A DNA stretch of 64,000 nt, taken from contig NC_083638.1 of assembly GCF_963576545.1 (NCBI RefSeq), positions 28,316,900-28,380,899 on the forward strand. The letters are read 5' to 3'. The notes under the pieces were generated by a model. That model worked only from the letters and a program-made list of their open reading frames with translations. It did not search any database and had not been told where the DNA came from. Origin of the DNA: Limanda limanda. Taxonomy: Eukaryota > Chordata > Actinopteri > Pleuronectiformes > Pleuronectidae. Shown here piece after piece: positions 39,901-48,569 of this stretch (the stretch's first letter is position 1; each line of letters opens with the position of its first letter). Both the position numbers and the translations under genes were made by a program.

Positions 39901-42900
39901 AAATCAGGAAAGAACTCAATAAATGTCGGTGCGGCTCCAGAAGAGGGGGTGAATCCAGGAAATCTGAGATTAAACACTTTAATTTCTCCGAATAATTCAT
40001 GGTTCTTGAAGACAAAGATGAGACATATTTAGGAGACTGATATTTACGAGTGTGTGAAATTTGGTGCTGATCCAAATAAAAAATTGGATCTTGTGAATTT
40101 AGGGCCTTGGCAGAGTTATGCAGTCATTGCCATTCTCCTTTCAGTTCAAATTAAATCTGTAGCAGGCTCGCATTTCCCTATTCAACATACCATGTTTTTC
40201 CATGAGCTCTTTAACAGAAGTAGTGCAACTGACAAATGTTATTCTGATCAATATTTATAACTGACAAAATAATAAAATAAGACCCACATGCAATACTGGA
40301 ATATTCCTTTATAGTCTTTTGAGTCCTTCCCTCAAAAAAAGAAGGTGAAAAAAAAAGCTTAAAGGGAGGCTATTTTTGTGCAAAGCCGTGATTTGCAAGG
40401 GGATAAGCACTGGAGTATATGGGTGGGAATAACACATTGCAAAATGTAATTGCCACTCTCCCATCGTCAGGCAGCTGTTGTCAACACAATCAAATTGCTG
40501 CGAGGGACGAGGTGAGGTGAGCAAACGCAGCTTGCAGCACTGGAGATGGTGGCGACGCTGAGATAAACAGATTCTGTCGAGGAAGAAGGAACCGGCTTCG
40601 GATTTAATATTCCCCACAGGGCTCGCTCTGACTCACTATTGCATATCCATCTGAGAGGCAGCACGCAGCAGAAAGAGGTGCACAGGGAAGTAGGGAGAAA
40701 AGTAACAGGTATGACAGTTCAAAGGGAGATGATAGACCTGGAAGGGCTGAGTTGTTTGGCGTAATAGACATAATGCGGGAGGGGCAGGATGAAGGCCAAG
40801 AGGGCAGAATAGGGTAGGAGAAGCCGATGTCACGGTATACTGTGTTAGCAGAGGGACAGAAGGTAGAAAGGGCCAAGAGGAGCGGAGCGAGCCCAGTGAG
40901 ATGACATGATACGAGAGATTGTTTATAGAACAAGGTTGGAAAACAAATGGCCCATCCCCGACATGACAGCTGAAGAACAGAGGCTAGGGAGGAGGCCAGG
41001 GTTTGAGGGACGGATAAGACGGGAGAGACAGAAGATTGGGAGATGGAAGACTTCAAACAGTAAAGATGCAGATGAGGGACAAAGAAGATATGGGAGTAAA
41101 AGAGACGTTAGAAGCAAGGGATGTTGTGCTCGGTGTCTCAGATATGACAGAACAAATGTTGTCATCTGCTGCGAATGAAAGAAGAGGAGTGGACAGGAGG
41201 AAAATAGCAGCTAGTGTTGGATTTATTACTCAAAACTAACAGACCAACAAAGTGTACTGAAAATAATTCCAGATGTGATATCCTCTCTTTTGTTATCTCA
41301 TTGGAATATTTAGACCCAGAAAAAGACTGCTATTTCTAACCCAGGATTGGCATTACTTCCATCCAGGCAGTAGCGAAGCAAAGCCTCACGTGATTGAATA
41401 TATTTATAAAAATGTTCTTTGTTCAAAGACATTGAGTATTTCAAAAACAACAAATTGTATATTTATGGACGGGACAAAGGCCATTCAGGGGACAATCAGA
41501 TTTTAGTTGGAGACAGGCATAGTTGGGTAGTTTATTTTTCCCATCTTACCTTGCTCACTCTTTTCACTTGGGTTTACTTTTAAATGGATGGTTCTACTTC
41601 TCAATAGAAATAAATCACTTTTAAAACCTCCTACTTACACTTTGAAAGGAACACCTTACCACTCAGAGAGGCTGTGTCATTGATTGATTGGTATCAAGGG
41701 AGCAAAGTTTGCCAAAAAAATAAAATCCAGACACCATTTCTACTCCAACCAGTCTGGCCATCCTCCTCTTACCTCTCCCATTAAAAATGCGTTTCCATCT
41801 GCAGCTGGATGCAGCTCACTTTATGTTTTCATTTTAGGCTGCACTCTAAGTAGAAACTCTAGAGTCTGTTGTGGATGAAAATCCCAGGTGTACTAGCAAT
41901 ACTTATACAAGCCTGCAATCATGCCAGATTCAAAGTCACTGGGATTGCATCCCTCTCTCCTTCTGTTTTTTACATGTATAGTTTGACTGAGGCTGCTGGC
42001 CTGTATTTCTATGATTTCATGCCTTTTATGAATTGAACCGTTACCACAGGAACAGCTAATTGGATAAATGAGCTGGTGACAAATATGTAGTTAGTTTACT
42101 TTCACATTTCTTATTGAGGATGCATAATGTTTAAAACATACGCAATTCCATCATTAAGTAAATTGTATATAATTGTAATTGTATGTATATTTAATTTAAT
42201 TCATATTCTATTTAAAATTGCTGAGCGGCTTATCTAGTGGATTCAGATTGGTATTGAAGACTTTGTCTTATTAAATAAAGAAAAATACTATCATAGATTT
42301 TGGATAGTTAATTTAAATGATCTGTTTCAATTGTGCTCCTACTAAATTTTAATGTTAGACTTGTAAGAGCAGCATGACTGCTGAAAACATTAAGATCGGA
42401 GTCATTTTACTATAGAATATCACCTTACACTTGTGAGAGCCATTAAAGAAGGGTTGTAATGAAGTTTTAAAAAGCTTGTTTTACTTTTGTTTATATGTGG
42501 ACAGAACCCTAAGGATGCTTATTAGGCAATCATGTACTTTAAAAGATCCCTTAAAGAGCTGTTTCTCTCAATTCTAAATACAAGTTTTCTAAAGATGTTA
42601 CCAGGATTAACACCCGCAGAACACAGCTCTGTTATATTTCCCTCAGGCTCCTAGGCAACTGATCTGATCATTGTGACCTTTAAGTGCTTAACTGCAGGAG
42701 TCAAACAGTTGTTAAGGTAATGACGGAAGTGAATTCAAATTATATATGTTTAATCTCTTATGCAATCATCTAACGCACCCTTCTGAGAACAAATTTAAAA
42801 GCCACTCAGGTCCATGCACCTCCAATTTGCCAGAGTGAAACACTGGCCGCTCCGCCATCATTCTGATCAATCAACATGAGCAATCACTGTTCGACTAATC

Positions 42901-45184
42901 AATCACATCAACCAATCCGGAGTTTCGCTCTGATTGATGGGAAAATCTTAAGAGCAGAAAATCTTGGACTGACAAGAAGATGGACTGAACGAGCCAAGTT
43001 CTGTCGGGATATGGATAGCTCAGATGTAATCTACCTGACTGTAGGATTGATTTGTGCAGTTGTAAAGGAGGACGTGGTGGTCGGGCGCCATCAATAGTCA
43101 AGTCACAGATGACTGGAAATGTCCTCTACACTTAAAGCTACACTGTGAGGCCAGGCAGCAAGACAAGGCAGCTAATCCTGCTCTACAAAATGTCTGCAAT
43201 CAGTGGGGTTTCAATAGAGGGTTGTTAAAACCCCTCCCTCGTACGACATCTGCTTAATTAGCAACTGTTACTAGGCACAGCTGGTCCGTCAAGCTTTCCG
43301 TTCAGGGGGCTGTAGTAAGAGGAGTATTCCAGATATAAAGAGTTTGGAGGATGGAGTCTTTTTAGAACAAAGAAGGCAAGAGCAAAAGTGTAAGGAATTG
43401 ATTAAACTGTGTTTTACTGCTCAAAGGTAGAATGTTAGCAATAGAAAGCTGACACATTCATGGCACGAGCTGATTTGACAGATACTGTTAGCTGCCATAT
43501 CAAAATCACAGTTAAGACTTGGTATTAACTTCCAGCCTGAGTGATGTGATCATTAGAGGTCAGCGCTAAGTACAGGTCTGAATGCACGCCCATTCATCTG
43601 CCCATGCATCCTAAGATGTGATCACTCAAACCACAGTGAGAGGTGGTCACATGTTGCCACATTCTTTAAGCTGCATGAAAGCAACTAGGTCTGGGTCACA
43701 TATGAAGGACCGCCTTCTATGCTGACATCTTCTGACCCTTTACAGTTTCAATATAAATCAAACACATTTTTACTGCTTGTCAGGGTCCATATGTTGGTAA
43801 CCGCCACATAATCAAGTGTACCAGCACACATGGACACTTTTCTTAAATATTTCTTCACAGCTGCTGCACGAGATTCTTTCAGCCCCTCCTGACTCCTCTA
43901 TATCTCATCTTCTGAAAGGCGATTGGTTGTTTTCACATTGGCTGTAGACATGTAACCTTTCTTTTCTCACTGACAGTGATCTGCTAGCTGTTTTGCAAGC
44001 TGTTAAAATGAATTAGTCAGATCTCATCTGTGGGTTGGAGCTTCTACATTGTATGGACCAATATGTGAACTGCTTCGTTAAGCCAAATGGCGGCTAGCAG
44101 CTAGTTAGCATGGCTAGGATCCTTAGTATAGCCTCAGTTTGCTGTTTATAGTCCAAAGACCAGTGGTCACAAAGCACAAGATCACTTTCCCCCCAAAAAA
44201 AGTGAAATTGCATCCACTGCCATAGACTGTATAAAAATAAGCTGCAGTGTTGTAAGTTTAACAACACAGAGGTGGTCAGGTGTGTTTGTTAGTGCAGTGG
44301 TGCAAAAATGAATGTGTCCACCCGAGCTGGAGATCGTAAATACCAGTGACTAGTGCAGAGTCATTTGACCCAGGAATAAATGGCGAATATATCCTTTCAT
44401 ACTGCAGACAAAGCCGGATACGTGTGTTTTAGGTGGTTTTGTCCAATGTTAAATTGGGTATATTGTACTATAACACTGGGGCAAACGAACTTTAATGCAA
44501 AAACATTGTTACTCCTTTACTTACATTTTGAACACATGGGAAACTAGTGACAGCTAAGTTTGTGACAGGCGACAATGCAGCAGGTTTATCAGTTTGATAG
44601 AAGCTAGGGGCAGTAAAAAGTCTGCTGCAGATTGAGTTGCAAATAGTTAATGCTCGATACTGTAGCTAAATCGTTGCTAAAAACACGCCCCACCACTTGA
44701 AGATGAACAGTCCAATTGACAGACTGTCATACACACGTCATCTTCATCTGCCCAATAGAAATGTAAAAACTGAATGAGGTTTACTTGTTCCTGAAGTCAA
44801 GGACCCCAAGTGATCATGAACCCTATCACTGTAATCTGTATATGTGCCGTTCAATAACATAATGCTTGGTGTAGCAACAGTACCAAGGTGTAAATGCATT
44901 ACCTTGACCAGTTCTTTCTGAGGCCAGATCTGGATCGGCTCCACCTGCTGGGGCGTCTGAGTCTGAATGCCATAGGTGTTCAGAAACACCTGCAATCTGT
45001 ACATGCACAGAGAGAAAAGAAATATAACATCAAACTGACTATTTGAACATGTAGCTGTAGCTGGACAATAACACTCACACTGGCCCACAGCAGCTAAAAA
45101 TGCAGCTTCATTATTTATAGTAAAAGCTATACTTGCAAGTACAACCTTAAAGTTCAATGAGTTAAGATCTGTCTTGTGTACTTG

Positions 45185-45243
<59 letters not shown>

Positions 45244-45700
45244 TATAAATCAGCTATCTATTATGAATAGAGATATATTCACAAAATTATGAATATCATT
45301 TAGCTGATCAACAGATTATTACTGTGTGTAGCATAAGAACACAGCTGTGAGAAGAGGCTGTAGGAGTCATAATGGGGTTTTGGCAGAAGCAATACTTAAA
45401 GCTACAAGTTAACAGCCTTCACATTCCTTTGACCCTGTTTAACACTCATACACCCACTGTCTTGGACATGTATCCTAGCACGCCTACACAAACAAACCCA
45501 CAATGGGAAAAGTGACAGATGATGGTAGAGGTCAAGCTGAGCTCCAGCTTTATGAGCTCCCCACAATAACAACACAGTCAGAGCTGAAGGATATGTGGAA
45601 AATAGCCATGCTTCATGGTCTGCATGAACACATACACATATTACCTCTGGCTCTCAGCAATAAGCGCCACGTGAATCACAACATCATTCACTATGGGGCC
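17989..45700 (-). CDS. phkb: phkb, phosphorylase kinase regulatory subunit beta (3' half, 18 exons)
   Basis: The encoded protein is the large beta regulatory subunit of phosphorylase kinase. This cytosolic (alpha-beta-gamma-delta)4 complex phosphorylates glycogen phosphorylase to start glycogen breakdown. Exons joined in descending order give one open frame of 607 codons plus TAG, with consistent phases at all junctions. Recognisable stretches include [61 protein letters not shown] and the C-terminus DDPCSVS. The alpha subunit is excluded because these stretches match beta and not alpha. Mammalian beta is about 1,090 residues, so roughly the first 485 (including the N-terminal glucoamylase-like region and N-terminal phosphosites) lie beyond the right edge. 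Introns range from 222 bp (27,360-27,581) to 9,313 bp (35,590-44,902). Identification is by remembered family sequence; no database search was run. Confidence 0.97.
18127..19156 (-). other. phkb: phkb intron between w16 and w17, 1,030 bp
   Basis: Donor GTAGAG, acceptor TCCCAG. No exon, repeat family or RNA gene recognised inside. Confidence 0.8.
19157..19297 (-). CDS. phkb: phkb exon w16
   Basis: 141 bp, 47 codons, phase 0 to 0. It encodes [40 protein letters not shown] and LEGKEKQ. The acceptor GAGTAG has a poor pyrimidine tract. The donor is GTAGAG. Confidence 0.96.
19620..19727 (-). CDS. phkb: phkb exon w15
   Basis: 108 bp, 36 codons, phase 0 to 0. It encodes [20 protein letters not shown] then [16 protein letters not shown]. 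Mammalian beta has GNIDQPQYRQIVVE at the end, so this is where the exon diverges most. The acceptor is CTGCAG and the donor GTAAAC. Confidence 0.96.
19728..20944 (-). other. phkb: phkb intron between w14 and w15, 1,217 bp
   Basis: AT-rich intron with donor GTACCT and acceptor CTGCAG. Nothing further recognised. Confidence 0.8.
20945..21074 (-). CDS. phkb: phkb exon w14
   Basis: 130 bp, one base plus 43 codons. It encodes [20 protein letters not shown] then [20 protein letters not shown] and LPQ. The motif [23 protein letters not shown] is a hallmark of the beta subunit, and the alpha subunit has a recognisable but different version. The acceptor is CCACAG and the donor GTACCT. Confidence 0.97.
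21180..21340 (+). mobile_element. retroelement 3'-end-like fragment in phkb intron
   Basis: AGATGAGATAAGATAAGAGT, then TTTAATAATTCCCATGGGGA and AATTGGGTTGTGGCATTAGC. The GATAAGATAA...TTAAT-CCC-ATGGGGAAATT pattern is common at the ends of fish non-LTR elements. It lies in the 360-bp intron between w13 and w14. Confidence 0.45.
21435..21569 (-). CDS. phkb: phkb exon w13
   Basis: 135 bp. One base completes Gly, then 44 codons [40 protein letters not shown] and QNTG, with AG left over for Arg. The donor GTGCTC is weak, but the split Arg and the following SWLNRR fix it. Confidence 0.96.
21700..21835 (-). repeat. fragment of SINE-like repeat family
   Basis: The text CCCAAGGACACTTTAAAATG, then GAGCCAGGGATCGAGCCACC, resembles the reverse complement of the B-box part of the SINE-like copy next to it. 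It lies in the intron between w12 and w13. Confidence 0.45.
21878..22130 (+). mobile_element. tRNA-derived SINE-like element in phkb intron
   Basis: A-box-like TCAGCTGTGGCTGTGTAGAG is followed by B-box-like GGCAGTTTGATCCC, then GTGTCCTTGGGCAAGACACT and a 3' part ending CCCTTTGAGTGCCCATCAAG and GAAAAGTGATATA. The promoter boxes are degenerate. The copy is antisense to phkb, in the intron between w12 and w13. Confidence 0.65.
22609..22814 (-). CDS. phkb: phkb exon w12
   Basis: 206 bp, the longest exon here: 68 codons plus GG of a split Gly codon. It encodes [20 protein letters not shown], then [20 protein letters not shown], ending [10 protein letters not shown]. It is nearly identical to mammalian beta and is the common exon joined to either alternative exon. 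The acceptor is TACCAG and the donor GTAAGG. Confidence 0.97.
22815..24038 (-). other. phkb: phkb intron between w11b and w12, 1,224 bp
   Basis: It lies downstream of the second alternative exon and may carry splicing control elements. I see a CA/CG-rich patch near 22,830-22,860 and a short CA tract near 23,800, but no clear element. Confidence 0.75.
24039..24129 (-). CDS. phkb: phkb alternative exon w11b (second of a mutually exclusive pair)
   Basis: 91 bp, one base plus 30 codons: [20 protein letters not shown] then [10 protein letters not shown]. It matches the other mammalian variant (SVVRRAASLLSKVVDSLAPS, from memory). The acceptor is CACTAG and the donor the strong GTAAGT. It is 2,700 bp downstream of w11a and 1,224 bp before the next common exon. 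It has no internal stop, so it looks functional and not a decayed duplicate. Confidence 0.95.
24847..24912. repeat. GT-rich microsatellite
   Basis: Imperfect GT units, then a purer GT run at about 24,878-24,912, inside the intron between the alternative exons. Confidence 0.9.
25624..25672 (-). repeat. partial copy of the 16,090 MITE family
   Basis: ACCACTAGATGCCACTAAAT and the preceding GCAACT segment match the reverse complement of 16,113-16,155 with a few differences. Confidence 0.5.
26150..26590. repeat. dispersed repeat with TAGACTGTATATAAA motif
   Basis: The text begins near CCGTAGACTGTATATAAATA, contains CCACTTCCTCCGTGTACAAA with AATAAAGCCAAAGTATCC, and ends near GGCTTCACTTTTGGGGAGCT. 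The two ends are roughly complementary (AAGCCAAAG against GGCTTCACTTT). I have seen this text as a common fish repeat, but I cannot name the class. The motif ATAGACTGTATAAAAATAA recurs at 44,223. Confidence 0.4.
26830..26920 (-). CDS. phkb: phkb alternative exon w11a (first of a mutually exclusive pair)
   Basis: 91 bp, one base plus 30 codons: [20 protein letters not shown] then [10 protein letters not shown]. It corresponds to the mammalian variant reading [20 protein letters not shown]. The acceptor is CTGTAG and the donor GTAATA. It shares length, phase and 16 of 30 residues with exon w11b. Including both exons would add 182 nt and break the frame, so they should be used one at a time. In mammals the pair is tissue-regulated; tissue use here is unknown. 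Confidence 0.95.
27302..27359 (-). CDS. phkb: phkb exon w10, common exon before the alternative pair
   Basis: 58 bp, two bases, 18 codons and two trailing bases. It encodes (E)[18 protein letters not shown](W). The Trp codon is split TG|G and is completed by either alternative exon, each of which begins with G. The donor is the weak GTCTGA, forced by frame and by the Trp conserved in the family. Confidence 0.95.
27582..27663 (-). CDS. phkb: phkb exon w9
   Basis: 82 bp, 27 codons plus one base. It encodes [20 protein letters not shown] then PDFLAKD, equivalent to mammalian CLASQAILLGILLKREGPNF. The acceptor is TCACAG and the donor GTGAGT. A short 222-bp intron follows. Confidence 0.96.
27664..28777 (-). 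other. phkb: phkb intron between w8 and w9, 1,114 bp
   Basis: AT-rich, with a small GT tract at 28,722-28,745 just after the donor of exon w8. Nothing else recognised. Confidence 0.8.
28778..28940 (-). CDS. phkb: phkb exon w8, with KRQMS phosphosite-like motif
   Basis: 163 bp, one base plus 54 codons. It starts [20 protein letters not shown] and ends [16 protein letters not shown]. The run KVKRQMSTP holds a basic R-x-x-S motif where mammalian beta has KVKRQSSTP, a reported phosphoserine region. The middle of the exon ([15 protein letters not shown]) is polar and probably a flexible linker. The donor is GTGAGT. Confidence 0.96.
29291..29349 (-). CDS. phkb: phkb exon w7
   Basis: 59 bp, 19 codons plus two bases. 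It encodes [19 protein letters not shown], then GA|G (Glu) across the junction. The acceptor is TTTTAG and the donor GTAAGA. A reverse-oriented SINE-like repeat lies about 100 bp upstream of the acceptor. Confidence 0.95.
29451..29663 (-). mobile_element. reverse-oriented SINE-like element in phkb intron
   Basis: It starts GGTCTATATTTATATAGCAC with CTCAAAGTGCTCTACAGCAC and ends GACTGGGATCGAACCGCC, then ACCACAGCCGCCCC. This is the reverse complement of the layout at 21,878-22,130. It is internally shortened. Confidence 0.6.
29664..33306 (-). other. phkb: rest of phkb intron between w6 and w7
   Basis: About 3.6 kb of AT-rich sequence with one hAT-like MITE candidate at 32,482-32,755. No exon recognised on either strand. 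Confidence 0.75.
32482..32755. mobile_element. hAT-like MITE candidate
   Basis: It starts TAGGGCTGGGTGATATGGCC and ends TTGTTATCAGCCCCA, giving short inverted termini (AGGGCTG/CAGCCCC) around AT-rich sequence. The TAGGGCTGGGCGATATGGCC start is typical of a widespread fish hAT-related family. Confidence 0.5.
33307..33397 (-). CDS. phkb: phkb exon w6
   Basis: 91 bp, one base plus 30 codons. It encodes [20 protein letters not shown] then [10 protein letters not shown]. The donor GTTTGT is a poor consensus match, but reading frame and protein similarity fix the boundary. A 3,957-bp intron follows. Confidence 0.96.
33994..34076 (-). CDS. phkb: phkb exon w5
   Basis: 83 bp, 27 codons plus two bases. 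It encodes [20 protein letters not shown] then LIREDNI. The two trailing bases join the next exon to give Lys, where mammals have Arg. The donor is GTAATA. Confidence 0.96.
34510..34614 (-). CDS. phkb: phkb exon w4
   Basis: 105 bp, 35 codons, phase 0 to 0. It encodes [20 protein letters not shown] through [15 protein letters not shown]. The acceptor is CTCCAG and the donor the strong GTAAGT. This is a highly conserved core stretch of the beta subunit. Confidence 0.97.
35506..35589 (-). CDS. phkb: phkb exon w3
   Basis: 84 bp, 28 codons, phase 0 to 0. It encodes [20 protein letters not shown] followed by VGCIGTCK, matching the beta segment just before KIYRILGK. The donor is GTATGA. A compound CA/GA microsatellite lies just upstream of the acceptor, at about 35,600-35,655. 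Confidence 0.96.
35600..35655. repeat. compound CA/GA microsatellite beside exon w3
   Basis: CA units with two TA interruptions run directly into about eleven GA units, within 70 bp of the w3 acceptor. Confidence 0.9.
35656..44902 (-). other. phkb: large phkb intron between w2 and w3
   Basis: The 9,313-bp intron holds no exon I can recognise. A purine-rich stretch at about 40,620-41,210 opens several frames but resembles nothing. A SINE-like fragment (GTGCCAGGGATTGAACCAAC) lies near 39,571. 40,300-41,000 is GC-richer than its surroundings. Confidence 0.7.
44903..44996 (-). CDS. phkb: phkb exon w2
   Basis: 94 bp. One base completes the Arg codon, then 31 codons run from [17 protein letters not shown] to KELVK. 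This is one of the most conserved stretches of the beta subunit. The acceptor is GTACAG and the donor GTAATG. It ends in phase 0 before the 9.3 kb intron. An open frame continues upstream through the intron and the AT repeat, but that part is not exon. Confidence 0.96.
45188..45241. repeat. (AT)n microsatellite, 27 units
   Basis: Perfect AT run inside the 648-bp intron, about 190 bp upstream of the w2 acceptor in the transcript direction. Confidence 0.98.
45645..45700 (-). CDS. phkb: phkb exon w1 (most 5' exon in window)
   Basis: 56 bp, entering in phase 0 and leaving with two bases of an Arg codon. It encodes [18 protein letters not shown], close to mammalian beta. The acceptor follows a T-rich run ending TTCACAG and the donor is GTAATA. 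It is followed by a 648-bp intron that contains a long AT microsatellite. No preceding exon was found to its right. Confidence 0.93.
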
Positions 45701-47546
45701 CTGTGAAAAAAGACAGAAAAGAGAAATCAACATGTGAACCAGGTCCCTGCTACATCTTCAATATGTTGTTAATCAAATACATTTTACTTTATATGAAGGT
45801 ACAATTAACTTTCTGTCTTGGGTTTACATATTCGCCTCATGTCTGTGTGGGATTGCTCAGCGTAGGCAGGTTTCCTCCCATTGCTTTAATTCATGTGTCT
45901 TAATCGACCATAGGTGTGAATGTGAGCATGCATGATAACTAAGTGCCCTAGTGATCAGTCCAGGGTTCACCCTGCCTCTGGCCATAGAGCTTTGATTGGC
46001 TCCACACATTCTGAATAACCAACAAAAGTTCACAAGTGTTGTGCGAGCTGTGGGTTGGGATGGAAGAACATGGGAAGTGAGCGAGACGAGCATAAATTGA
46101 GAGAAGCATGGGGCTGTTAGACTGATGTTTTGTCCACTTTGTGCCTACATAGTGAGACGAAATGAAATTACATCAAAGTAGATTAATAATATTCTTTGCA
46201 TATCTCAGATACCAGAACATGAGTTCCAATCTAAAATAAATGGAATGTTTCACATACTCAGGAGAAATGCATTTACTTGTTGCAAGTGAGTTGATTATTT
46301 TCTCTTTTTCATATCCTCCTGATTTTAAATACTGAAGAGACTATAACTAACGATCAGACAAAACTGTTTTCACACACTCTCCAGGGGTCCCACATCATGT
46401 CAGATGAAGTCCTGTCTTATTGGCAGACAATCCAAAAGATTCAAATTCTCCACCTCTGCAATATCTGATTGTGATGTTGTATAAAAAGGTCTGTGGAGCC
46501 TCTGCTTATGACAACTTTATATTTAAAACCTTCAGCGCTAGTTTTATAATACAGTTAATACATTTATAGATAACATTATAGCTTTGATTTACCCCCCACA
46601 TCTCTTGAGTATAGTGATCAATTTCATCACTCATTAGTATTACACAGACACAATTGCCGTTAATGTATACAGTATGGAAAGTGCTTTTGAGGCTTTGTGA
46701 CTGTACTATAGGTAACATCAGTGAAAACTGAAACGACAAAAGCCTGTTTTTCAACTGCTTTCCTATAGGAACAAAGTCAAGGTATCACATCATAACAAGG
46801 TAACAACACACAGACAGTAACAAATGTCTAGAATAGAGCATCACATCACTCATGGTGCCTGCAATGCAGGGTGAGAGACAACATAGAAGAGAGAGAACAA
46901 AGACAAAATAAAGATAGAAGAAGGTTTTATCCCCATAATTCGCAGACCTTTTAGGCTTGTGGACAATCAAGGAAAACACAGACAAGACATTGCAGTTGTT
47001 TGTCTTTTAGCAGAGCACCTGAACACAGAATAAATCACATGCAAATTGAGGCAAAAATGTTGAAAGAGAACTTGAATTTTGAAGCTTTCGCTTTGCAAAG
47101 CCGAGACTGCATCAATGTGCTTTTGAAATTTGACGGAAGAATAAGGAGAATATCTTTACACAACCTGTGTTGTCTTTAGTGACGGAAGATGCTTTATTTG
47201 TCTGTTTTCTATCACTCTTTCTTTGTTTGTTCCCCTGTTATATTTATATGCCTGTAAATGTGAGATATGAGTGTATCTGTCAATTTGTCCTGTCTTTTCA
47301 AGTCTGATTCAGCAGAGTGTGAGTATTTCTTTCTACTACGCTCTGCTAAAATGCACATGTACAACTCTTTGCCTCTAACTTTTATCCATGATTGGTTCTG
47401 CGTTGTTAACAAACATTTATTTTTCCTTTTTTTCCATACAAGATTGTATATATTGTTATATCTGTGCACATTTAAATGTCTCTATACTGTATGTCCGTCA
47501 CTGCCTTTCATCTTCTCTGTTATTGTAGAAGTCCTATCGATATGTG

Positions 47547-47564
47547 TGTGTGTGTGTGTGTGTG
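47547..47564. repeat. (GT)n microsatellite
   Basis: Short pure GT run. Confidence 0.85.
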
Positions 47565-47694
47565 ATCATCAGAAATATGATCATCTTCATTGCACTGAGT
47601 AACAGTGTATTCAGAGCCGTTAAGGAAGCAGGCAGCAGCTTCTGACTCACAGGAGCAGCAGCCTTTCATCTTGTTCTCATGGTGGGTATTTGTG

Positions 47695-47805
47695 CACACA
47701 CACACACAAACACACACACACACACACACGCACGCACGCACGCACACGCGCACGCACACACACAGACACACACACACACAGATACATGCATACACACAGT
47801 CTTAC
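47695..47805. repeat. CA/CG compound microsatellite
   Basis: CA units interrupted by a block of ACGC and GCAC units, then CA and GATACATG. The CG-containing block suggests local interruption or methylation-prone units. Confidence 0.9.
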
Positions 47806-47929
47806 ACATAAAAACCACAAGAGCACAAATGCTTAGATTCAGCCAGTGACAGAACTGTAAGAGAAGGAACAACAGAGAAGTAAGCATGATCATTGTGGTG
47901 TTTGTGCATGAACATGCACACACAAACCT

Positions 47930-48190
47930 TCACAAGAGATGACACTCATTGACTTCATGCATTCTCTAGTCCCTATGATGCCTAACACTAACCCTAACCT
48001 AAATCTTATTATAAGTGTTAAACCCTGAAATAGCCCATTGATGGTCTGTCAGAAAATTAAAAAGTGGTCCTTACAAACACAAGCAATCTTGTGCTTCTAT
48101 CTTAGTGATAACACTCATTTCGGTGATGGATTCCCTAACACTTACCCAAACCTAATTCTTACCCTTACAGCAAGTCTTAACCATTAAAAG
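47930..48190. repeat. dispersed CCTAAC-rich repeat, copy B
   Basis: A CACAAACCTTCACAAGAGAT start is followed by ACACTAACCCTAACCTAAAT, GTGGTCCTTACAAACACAAG and TTCCCTAACACTTACCCAAA, ending in a GT/GA microsatellite. It has the same layout as copy A. Confidence 0.5.
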
Positions 48191-48203
48191 AGTGTGTGTG
48201 TGT

Positions 48204-48242
<39 letters not shown>
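48191..48242. repeat. GT/GA compound microsatellite
   Basis: Seven GT units change to GA units with one AAA interruption. Confidence 0.9.
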
Positions 48243-48244
<2 letters not shown>

Positions 48245-48526
48245 CTGGGAGCCATTTTGTTTGGTCAATCTTAGCTAGTTTTAACCAACAAGCTCATTTT
48301 GATCAATCAGAGAGTAAAGAGAGAACAGAGAGAGTGGGGGTGGCTGAGCAGAAGAAAAGAACCAGCTGAGCACGAATCTCTCCTGATGAAGAGCAGAGCA
48401 ATGGCTCCTAAAATACTGCAATGCAACTCTCATTAGCGCTGGTCTCTGAGCAGACAAAGGACTCATTTGGCAAAGGACAAGATATGGAAATGCATAATGG
48501 AGACATGAGAGAAGTGTACGCTTGCT

Positions 48527-48529
<3 letters not shown>

Positions 48530-48564
<35 letters not shown>
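48530..48564. repeat. (CT)n microsatellite
   Basis: CT run about 300 bp from the GA tract at 48,205. The two are complementary and could pair as a stem in a transcript. Confidence 0.92.

Positions 48565-48569
<5 letters not shown>

Noticed and set aside
40604..41056. 150-residue open frame on the minus strand
   Set aside because: It is rich in Ser, Leu and Pro because the opposite strand is purine-rich. No family is recognisable and it is inside a phkb intron.
44997..45244. Extension of exon w2 upstream as a longer coding region
   Set aside because: The frame continues by chance through the intron and the AT repeat. The acceptor at 44,997-44,998 and the family sequence show that the exon starts at 44,996.
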